NCBI GenBank assembly: GCA_037576195.1
Contig: CM075101.1
Coordinates: 4,526,001-4,590,000 of the forward strand
DNA: 64,000 nucleotides
DNA from: Phytoseiulus persimilis
Taxonomy: Eukaryota; Arthropoda; Arachnida; Mesostigmata; Phytoseiidae
Reading direction: 5' to 3'
Shown here: positions 56,266-64,000 of the stretch, piece by piece
Position numbering within the stretch: position 1 is the stretch's first letter
Layout: the number at the start of each line of letters is the position of its first letter
Notes under the pieces: generated by a model
The model's input: the letters and a program-made list of their open reading frames with translations, nothing else
What the model was told of the DNA's origin: nothing
The model's database searches: none
Translations under genes and position numbers: made by a program

Positions 56266-59200
56266 TTATAGGGCGACGTTCACCTCGCGTAATTGGAAGT
56301 GATCGTAAACATCTTTGAGATCGTTCATCGAGTATTCCTCCAGGACGACGAATTCGCGAAGGCCCGAGGAAGCCGCGCGGGCACAGTGGAAGCAGTAGAC
56401 GTCAAGCTTCTTCGAACTTCTCTCCGGAACGCCGCCCTCTGATGAAGATCTTATCCTCGTGTACAGAATGTTGAAAACTTCCGCCTGGAAGAACGACGCG
56501 AAAAAATTTATAGACTGAGCTTGGACGAATGAGCTTGAACAGAGCTCTCAACGTTGTGATTCACACATAAACTCACCTGGCATACTGAACAGTAGTAGGT
56601 GGGCTCACTCCTGGCTTTTCCGTGCCATCGTACTTCCTTATGGATGGAATCCAGCCATTCTCGCTGGAGACCACAGTGTCTCAGACTTCGTGAAAGCACA
56701 CCACGGACCATTTTGTACAAGCGCTCGTCGGCGAACTGCATATTTCGGGCAAGATTCCACGTCAGCTGTTGCATAGGTACCATCGACTTCAAGGTGTGCA
56801 GTTTGTTCCACTCGTATCTCTCGATCGCCAAACGGTACTGGTCGGCCGAGAGCGGACCGACATTCCAAGATATATTATTGCACCAACCTTCGGAAGAGGC
56901 AGTCAACTGTTATTCGATCTCTAATGCTGTTGATACGCTCGTTTTCTCGGGCTAATCTTACTCGCTCCGTGAACTTGGTGATTTGATATTTGACAGCTGA
57001 TCGAAACGGAAAAATGGGACTCACCAACAGAGTGCACACAGTGCACGGTACCGTAATTCACATAGACGAGATCTCCGGGTCTCTGGGTGAATCGATACAC
57101 CGGTATGTGATGGTTCAAGAGGTCTTCCATCAGCGGCCACCAACTGTCGGTATTGTATTTAACGTGAGCTCGCTCGCACAGTCTGTGGACCTCTCCCCAA
57201 TACTCGTACGGAGTTGCGAACCACTCGCAGTCTCCTGGGCCGATATTCATGTTCACTGAACAGAAATTGTTGTGTTCCTGATGCCCGGTGGTTCGCGCGC
57301 CGGGGACCTTCAGATGCAGCTTCACCGTATTGACTCCCACTATCTGGCGGCCGACGTGTGACAACATATTGCAACCGGAAACGACTTTCGTGAATGGAGG
57401 CAGCTTTTGAAGTTCTTGGAGTTGAGCCCGCCATCGCTTCTCGTCATTCAAGTCGACGTGACTGCCAAACTTGATTGTTTTGAAGGTGGTGTTTTTCCTA
57501 GCTCGCTTTGATTTGTTGATTGCGGAGAACACGCCCAACGACGAGTTTGAATCGGAATCGGACAGATGCGGTTGAAGGTTTGAAGATCCTTGCTGTTCCT
57601 CGCGCAGTTGCTCCTGGAACGATGCGGCTTGGTATTGTGCGTAACGTGAAATTGTGCTGCGGCCTCTTACGCTGTCGCACCGCCACACTTGGGCCCTGCG
57701 GTAACTGTCCCAATTTTCCTCCAGGCCCTGTTGGAGTTGCGTTCGGATTTCCACAGGATGGTCCGGGTTAGCGTCGCAGAGACATTTGGTGGAGAAAAGA
57801 CCAAGGTCGAGCTTCAAAACCGAGCCGAGATTTCGTATCACTGTGATCGGATTCGAATTGCAGAACTGCTGAAGGTGGGGAGTGAAAGCTTGTTTCTTGT
57901 TTTCGAGGAAAACGCTAGGTGCTGGAGGCTGTAAGCGATCTCTGGGCACTTGGAGGGGACGGCTAGGAAGCTGAGGAGGGGCTCCCCCATATCCGTGCAC
58001 GATGGACATGGACGGTACACCGTAATTTGATAAAATCTCCTTGCATCCCGAAACGATCTCATCAGCGCTCGATTCGATTGATACTTGACTCGGGACCCGG
58101 CAGCTCGGTGAGAACCGCCGAGAACCAGTCGAGTTCTCAGTCGTTTCCGGTCTAGCATCCGTCTCCGACTGAGACAATGGCAGAGAGAACGGATCCACGA
58201 AATCCCGACAAGTCACCGATTGTTGATCTGTGCGTAACAACGAATTCAAATCATTTTCTTTGAGGCGTTGGCCTCGTGCGTCATCGCCGTCGTCTTCGTC
58301 GTCATCCTCTTCGTCTTCCTGACTGGACACTCCTCCGTCTTTGTCGGCCTTATTGCTAGTCGAGATGTCAGTTCGAGTTGCACTGGAGTTCCGAACAGAG
58401 TTCTCTCTCGTGTTGTCACTTTTTCCGTCCTTTCTCAGGCCGTCCGCGCCTGGAGGGTCCAGTGACAAATCAATCTCCGCCCGCCTGCTCGCGATCTCTT
58501 TCATCACATCCTCCTTGCTATCGACTTCCATATCTTCGGGTGCATCCGTTTTCAAAATTTCGCCTCTCAATGAAGTCGTTGATGCCTCTTCCTTCATCCC
58601 GTTGACACAGATCAAGCTGGGACTTCTGTCCGGGATTTGAGAAACAGCGAACGGCTTCTTCCCGTTGCTGGGGATGTCTTCCGTTTTAACAATTCCTGTC
58701 AGCTCCACCGACGCTGCGGTCACCGCCGGCGCCATGGTTGCCTCACTGAAGGATGATGTTGGACTCGAAGTGCTTTTTGCTGAAAAGGTTGTCGTTGATG
58801 ATGTCGTCAGCGTTGCTGAGGTTGCCATCGACGCCGCTTTGCCAAGACCCATTTCTACAGTTAAGGCAGAAGATGCGGCCTCCGCAATCGTTGTGGTAGC
58901 TGTTGAAACCACTGACTGGTCGTTGCAGAGTTGCTTTGGTGACTGTTGCCGATGCACCTTCGATGTTTGCTCTTGAGGAGCGTGTTGTTCCGTTGATTGT
59001 TGCTGCTTCTGTTGAACTTCCTGCTGCTGTGTCTGTATTTGTTGTTGCTGCTGATGAAGCTGCGGCTGTTGCTGCTGCAGCTGCTGTTGCTGATACTGAA
59101 TTTGTTGCTGGTGTTGCAATTGCTGCTGCTGCTGATGCTGTTGTTGCTGTATCTGCTGCTGCTGCTGCTGGTATTGATGTTGAATTTGTTGTTGCATTTG

Positions 59201-60251
59201 CTGTTGCTGCTGTTGTTGGATTTGGGCCTTATGCTGCATCATCATGCGATGACGGTTCTGAAGCGTTGTTAGCAGAGTTCGTTGCTGCGGTATCAGGTTG
59301 GAAAAGTTCGCCTGCAGTGTCTGCAGCATCTGTCGAAGAGAAAGACATTATATCAAGAGCTGAGGGATGGGACGCAGTCACACAGACAGTCGGTGACGTC
59401 TTTGTCGTACCTGCATGTCTTGACCGGAAAGATAAAACGCTGGTTTTTCTGTCCCGTTGCTAATTGGGCCGTTGACTCCGTTGGAACCGTAAGCTTGGTT
59501 ATTGCTGTGGCCCTGGAGGAAGAGAAGTTCCAGATCAAACCTCAGAGGACTTTGAAGTCCGTACTCTCGAATACCCTCGGCTGAAGGAAACCCCGCAGCC
59601 AAACACTCACCTGGCTAGCGTACGATCTCTGTATGGCGACATTGAAACTGCCTCTCTGCAGAAGACTCTGCTGACGAGAGGCCATCTCTTGCGACACAGG
59701 GATATTCCAAGCCTCCTCTATGCAAGGCAGCTGCCGGGAGGGTTTCGACCCAGGTTGGCCAGCTGCCGACGATGAGAGGGGCGGCGAGGCTTGCAACTGG
59801 CATTGCAGTAGCTTGATACGTTGACTTAGCACAGCTGTGAAAACGCAGATTCGAGCATTGAATAAGAGGGCTCATGGATACGCGCTCGGGACAGCTTATT
59901 TAGCAAAGACCAATGTCGATGTCTGAATACAGGATCATCCAGGGGCCTTCACAGTTCTCTTCGCACAGGAAGCGAAAATTGAGGATAACATGACGGACAG
60001 AGAATTCCGGCTCGGTTCCGTCGAGCGGTCGGCTCCGTGTAGGTGAGAATCAGAATTCGAATGAGCTAGTCTCTAGAACCTCCCTTCAGTGGGGTGGCAT
60101 GGAAACAAAGATGACACAAACCTCTGAGGTGTGAAGTAGATGGTTGCTGAGGAGGGGCGTTAGCAAGTGAGGCTGGAAGAGGCTGTGGAGGGGGGCATTG
60201 AGCCCCTCCAGCAGCTGGATGGTGCGATGAATTCATTGGCTGCATCATCAT
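56266..60251 (-). CDS. KDM6A: KDM6/UTX histone H3K27 demethylase without visible TPR repeats
   Basis: Six exons, 60122-60251, 59611-59834, 59411-59512, 57025-59329, 56577-56887 and 56266-56484, join in phase to 1096 residues. KDM6 removes di- and trimethyl marks from H3K27 using Fe(II) and 2-oxoglutarate, in the nucleus and often within MLL3/4 (COMPASS) complexes. Order: a new start MMMQPMNSS; the linker that follows the TPRs in UTX (LSQRIKLLQCQLQ, then CIEEAWNIP); a Gln-rich run near 188-270; an acidic Ser-rich region; then SVFLENKKQAF, LDLGLFSTKCL and FKTIKFGSHVDL. The JmjC core has Fe ligands H835 and E837 (GHQEHNNF) and H915 (GTVHCVH), where family members usually have Trp after that His but here it is Cys. 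The zinc domain has C1020, C1023, C1055 and C1058. The eight TPRs of UTX are not seen upstream in the window. Confidence 0.93.
58990..59230 (-). repeat. CAG/CAA tract encoding the KDM6 poly-Gln region
   Basis: Interrupted CAG and CAA codons, with His and Ile mixed in, encode a Gln-rich stretch of about 80 residues. The tract is a likely length-polymorphic site. Plus-strand poly-Leu and poly-Ala frames here are shadows. Confidence 0.9.
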
Positions 60252-62579
60252 AGTTGCCCCTAAGCTCGAACTTCAATCACACATCTCTTCCTCCCAAGCA
60301 AACCACGCTCAAGAACGTTTGAGATAATTTAAACAGGAAACACTTGATCACTGTTCTTCCTGGCCAGTAATGTGATGATTTCACTGTTGCTATTGCGGTT
60401 GTTTCTTGTGTGACCCATCATACTAGCTGCAGATGCAAGGAGTCTCAATTCAACATCTCCGCAGTTGAGCTCCCATTCCAAGCCTCGCGAGAAGAGGTTC
60501 TAACCGATTCGACTCCGACCAGCTTGCGCATCCACCCAGCCAGTCAACGGCTAGTTACGTTAAGTAGGGGTTGTTGTCGAAAACACGATCACACTGTCGT
60601 CGTCGTTGTCGGCGGGGACGATCCACAAATGTCTAACAGAAACTTGCTCGCAGCAGTCCGAGCGGATTTCTTCGGGTGCTTCCGTGTTCTGGCGGCTCAA
60701 GAGCTCCTAGCAAACGGTTCCTTTTGTCACGATAGACTACAACAACAGATTTTCATTCGATCAACCAACTACAACTGAATACAACAACGATCGTCGGCCA
60801 CCACCAGAAGCTTTTGTGTTGCTGGATGATAGCCCGCTTGATGGACTTGATGGTTGGATGGTTGTCGCTGTTGTCGCTATCTCGCACTCTCTTTATTCTC
60901 TCACCTCTCCTCTCCGCGGGCACTGGTTGCATATTTTGATTCGAAAAGTACCGGGAATCCATGAATTCGCGTGTGACTTCCATATATTTCAGAATTCCGC
61001 CGGGAAATACTGTAGTACACACTCTGTGGGCTTCTGAAGCCGCAATCATTGAAACGGTTCGCAGATTTCCGACTTCATCAGGTTTCTAACGTCGAGCAGA
61101 TCGGCTCTGAAGGCCCCGAAGCGTTCTCCGAACCAGAGCATTCGCAACAGCTTGTTGGAGACTGCCGTCTTCTCATAAACGCTCCATAAGACTCAGAGTC
61201 CTGCCTACAAACTTTCTGCGCAATTCATCCATCAGTTGCTAAGCGATAAGGGAGGGAAGCTCAAAGCAAGCGAGACACATGCAGCGCCTCAGGAGCGCAA
61301 TTCCTGGAGGACATGTTTCAAACGGGACAAGAGGAACGGCCGACAGAAAATCATCGGGACGTATCTTGAATCTCTGGAGATGATATCTCCGAAAGCAGAC
61401 GAGTTGACCTAAATGATCACGGTCTCTGCTGGGAGATGTGAGTGATCAGAGGACGCGAGTTCGCAGACATTTTAATAGATACCCACCAGGGATGAATCGG
61501 AGGGGCTCGATATTCCCTTCCACACCGCATTTTGGACTTCCCACCTCATCTCTCGCGGCCGAAATTTCTAGAACCTCCTGGGCTGTGCTCGCTCTTCGTT
61601 CTCCGACGAAGCATCCGGCGCTGAATGGGGGCTAGTTATCCCGCGGAAGACATCTTCGGACGCGTCTCGACTTTGGATGAATCAATCCTATCTAGATTGT
61701 CGACAGGATAAACCCTGCTCCCTCAAATAATTCTCTCTCGGAGACCAGGTCCGTCTCCCTGACGACGGCTTTGCTGCACGCCTCATTCGAGCGGGCGGTG
61801 TTGATATAAGACTCTCGAGCCATTCATACGTCTCTGATAACAAGTTTTCACCAAGTTATGACTGCGCGCTCTCTATGGAGTGCGCATCCCGAAATTGATT
61901 CTTTCTCAGGTTCCATTAAACAAGCGTCCAGAGGCGCAGTGATGAGTTCGCTTAACAATGATGCTAGCAATAGCGAGTACTTCAGATGGACCAATGTTTT
62001 CGTCCCTGATATCACTCATTTCTGTTGGAAAATAAGAGGAAGCTGCCGGATCTCAGCAAACATTCATCCCCGGCAAAAATCATGGCAAGCAGTCTTTCAC
62101 GTCTCCTTCGTCTGCTGTTAAACCCATCCGAAGCTTGCATTTCCAATGAAATCTTGGCATCATCCGCGTTCCCTTGGGGGCGTATATCTAGGTCATGTAT
62201 CCTGAGATTGCGTGGCTGCGGTACATCCCGGAATCGTCCCCGGGAACGGACGACCGTGTATGAGAGAGGATTTCGCCCTCGATGAGAAGCCACAACAAAA
62301 ATAATCGCCACCCAACACCAACACCCAGGATGGTACCATCGACACCCCAAACAGTAGCTAATTTGCTTGCGTGTCGCTTGGCGCTTCTCATCACCAGCAG
62401 AGTCCAGTCTCTGCCGTTGAGTAGCGGATGCGGCTCGCTTTTTCGCTTCGTTGCTGCGGAATTAGAGAATCCATCCCGTCTGAAAGCCTGGGCGCTCGAC
62501 GGTCTCTCTTACAGCTCATAAAGCGATCTTCGTTGCTCCTGACTCCGACGGAAGGGTAGGAGTTCTGACATTCAGTGCG
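60252..62579. other. Divergent region between KDM6 and MZT1
   Basis: This should hold the KDM6 promoter (minus) and the MZT1 promoter (plus). The minus strand carries Asp/Asn-type triplets (CGACAACGACGACGACA near 60600) like a 5' UTR. I scanned it for UTX TPR-type peptides on the minus strand and saw none. Confidence 0.45.
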
Positions 62580-62582
62580 TTG

Positions 62583-62795
62583 ATGGCAACGTCAAGCAGA
62601 GGCCGCGATGCCGACGTATTCGCGCTAGTGATGGAGATCTCGCAGCTGCTGAATACCAACCTGGACCAACATTCATTGCATTACTGCATACGTCTGCTCG
62701 AGAGTGGCGTCGACCCTAGGGCCCTTGCCGAGATCGTTCGATACCTGCAGGGCCTTCGGAGCCAAGACGAGCAAATCTCGTCTTCGGCGCACTGA
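62583..62795 (+). CDS. MZT1: MZT1 (MOZART1), gamma-tubulin complex subunit
   Basis: Seventy residues in one exon, the normal size for this tiny protein. MZT1 binds the N-termini of GCP proteins and helps assemble and recruit gamma-tubulin ring complexes to spindle poles. Most of the family's core is readable: VMEISQLLNTNLDQHSL, IRLLESGVDPRALAEIVRYL, then a polar tail ending SSAH. The frame is open three bases further to a TTG, but the ATG at 62583 is the sensible start. The stop is only 64 bases before the zinc-finger start codon downstream, and no poly(A) signal lies between them. A short acceptor-like TTGGCAG occurs in that gap. Confidence 0.9.
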   Translation: MATSSRGRDADVFALVMEISQLLNTNLDQHSLHYCIRLLESGVDPRALAEIVRYLQGLRSQDEQISSSAH

Positions 62796-62859
62796 TCCAA
62801 TCGCTTCACACTTGTTCGTATTGGCAGCGCGGTGAAAAGAAAGGGACGCTCCGCCAGTC

Positions 62860-63609
62860 ATGGACAAATTCAAATGCGAGTTCTGTCGGAAGCTCTTGTC
62901 TTCACGACAAACTCTAAAACAACACCTAGCCATACACGCTAATCTGACGCTGTACAAATGCGACGAATGCGGACTGGGCTTCCGTCAAACTTCGAATCTC
63001 TATCGGCACATATGCCGCGCGCATCGTCCTGTGGCTTCGTATCACTGCAAGGAGTGTGGTAAGGCTTTCAAATCCGACCAAAATCTTCGCTCCCACGCCG
63101 TGGTTCACGAGAGTGTGTCGAAGCATCATTGCGACTTTTGCGAAAAAAGTTTCCGGCGCAAGACCGACCTCAATCGACATGTTAGTACGCACAATACTTC
63201 GAGTCGGCGATGCTGTGACTTCTGTCGAAAGACATTCAGTGATGTGTCCTGCCTCCGGCGGCATGAGAAAATACACGAGCGCGAACCTCCAGTTCCAGAT
63301 ATCGATGAAGTCAAGCTGAATTTTGACAGTCAAAAGTTTTACGACTGGCTTGTGAGCTATTCTGAGGGACTCAGAACGATTCAGCCTCCTCTTGAACGCC
63401 GCACTTACTTGAAAGCCGCGCAAATTCTCAACGAAATAAACGTCCGATTGTGCAGTGCTGACGGTCCGGTTCTGAGCTATAAGGAAAACTACGAAGCTCT
63501 GAAAACTGTTGCGTCCAACATTTCTAACGTCCTCCGCAAACATCACGACATTGTTGCCCTGAGTCTTTCCCATCTCCATGGAGCGCCAGCGTCCGTTGTA
63601 ACAACTTGA
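62860..63609 (+). CDS. C2H2 zinc-finger protein with five fingers
   Basis: A single exon of 249 codons. Five fingers run from about residue 3 to 140, each with the CX2C...HX3-4H pattern: FKCEFC, YKCDEC, YHCKEC, HHCDFC and RCCDFC. They lack the TGEKP linkers of long-array DNA-binding proteins, so binding mode is uncertain. After the last finger come about 110 residues of mixed helix-like sequence with no domain I recognise (FYDWLVSYSEGLRTIQ; LKTVASNISNVLRKHHD). Likely a nuclear regulator, but no named orthologue is claimed. It follows MZT1 by 64 bases and is followed by a good poly(A) signal, so the two may share one transcript. Confidence 0.88.
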   Translation: MDKFKCEFCRKLLSSRQTLKQHLAIHANLTLYKCDECGLGFRQTSNLYRHICRAHRPVASYHCKECGKAFKSDQNLRSHAVVHESVSKHHCDFCEKSFRRKTDLNRHVSTHNTSSRRCCDFCRKTFSDVSCLRRHEKIHEREPPVPDIDEVKLNFDSQKFYDWLVSYSEGLRTIQPPLERRTYLKAAQILNEINVRLCSADGPVLSYKENYEALKTVASNISNVLRKHHDIVALSLSHLHGAPASVVTT

Positions 63610-63731
63610 AACTCCACTGGCTGCGAGAGAGTTCTCGTCGAACGTGCTGCCGAGGAGATTGTACTGATCAACTCATATTACCAAATGTCGCCCGTTTGAG
63701 ATGCTGTACAAACATGTAAAGTTCTGTGTCC

Positions 63732-63737
63732 AATAAA
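63732..63737 (+). terminator. Poly(A) signal for the zinc-finger gene
   Basis: A canonical AATAAA lies about 120 bases past the stop codon, followed by a T-rich stretch. It is the first plus-strand signal after MZT1 as well. Confidence 0.75.
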
Positions 63738-64000
63738 TGTTATATTTTTCTGAGCAGAAGTCTGAATGGAGCAATCATCTCAGCAAATTCAGATTTGCAG
63801 AGGAGGTGTTCGGTGGTCGCTACATCGTCATTCTAATCGGCAATCGATTTCGCTGCTCTCCGATCGGAGTGGGTACCCCGGTCGAGCTAGCCCATTCGAG
63901 TTTTCAGTTCGCGGAAGTTCTTCATGACGAGCGTCCAGATCGATGGGCCACTGGATTGGGGAGTTCATTGCCGAAATTACCGACGAAAACCCAGGGCTCC
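63738..64000. other. End of window, nothing recognised
   Basis: Non-coding flank after the zinc-finger gene. Confidence 0.4.

Noticed and set aside
58903..59463. Long plus-strand frames rich in Ala, Val or Leu opposite KDM6
   Set aside because: They are antisense shadows of the CAG/CAA tract that encodes the Gln-rich part of KDM6.
62926..63579. Minus-strand open frame of 217 codons
   Set aside because: Exact antisense of the C2H2 zinc-finger gene.

Overview
This is eukaryotic DNA. Coding exons are split by short GT-AG introns, genes lie on both strands far apart, and the recognisable proteins are animal families: fukutin, PLEKHM1, SPPL3, RhoA, KDM6/UTX, MZT1 and a C2H2 zinc-finger protein. 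Base composition looks close to half GC by eye and CpG does not look depleted. With the short introns, one intronless gene, a venom-allergen-type CAP gene and a LINE ending in an AATC-type tail, this suggests an arthropod, possibly a chelicerate such as a parasitiform mite. The species guess is inference only.

Layout from left to right. 0.9-2.6 kb: a five-exon CAP gene on the plus strand with a Pro/Ser/Tyr-rich tail. 5.57-6.93 kb: a non-LTR retrotransposon relic on the minus strand with endonuclease and C-terminal zinc knuckle but no reverse transcriptase. 8.4-9.8 kb: intronless fukutin (minus). 11.1-14.9 kb: an 11-exon PLEKHM1-like gene (minus) with RUN and Rubicon-homology domains but no PH domain. 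16.2-17.05 kb: two frame-compatible exons of an unassigned gene (minus). 23.6-28.4 kb: the intramembrane protease SPPL3 (plus), first coding exon not located. 28.4-37.6 kb: gene-poor, with a MITE at 33.1-33.4 kb. 38.4-43.9 kb: Rho1/RhoA (minus, four coding exons). About 45 kb: a second, diverged MITE copy. 49.9-51.2 kb: a broken SLC5-type sodium/solute symporter (minus). 51.8-52.3 kb: an inverted array of about 50-bp units. 56.3-60.25 kb: a KDM6/UTX histone demethylase (minus, six coding exons) with no TPR repeats visible in the window. 62.6-63.6 kb: MZT1 and a five-finger C2H2 protein, both plus and separated by only 64 bases.

The genes are mostly unrelated housekeeping functions: Golgi glycosylation and shedding (fukutin, SPPL3), autophagosome-lysosome fusion (PLEKHM1), cytoskeleton (Rho1, MZT1) and chromatin (KDM6). 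There is no operon-like logic except possibly the MZT1/zinc-finger pair. Exon boundaries were placed by hand from splice consensus plus family similarity, and reading phase was checked across every junction. No tRNA, rRNA, CRISPR or bacterial-type feature was seen. I found no convincing new multi-gene system. The best leads are the TPR-less KDM6, the MZT1/zinc-finger tandem, the inverted minisatellite and the CVLM-ending Rho1.
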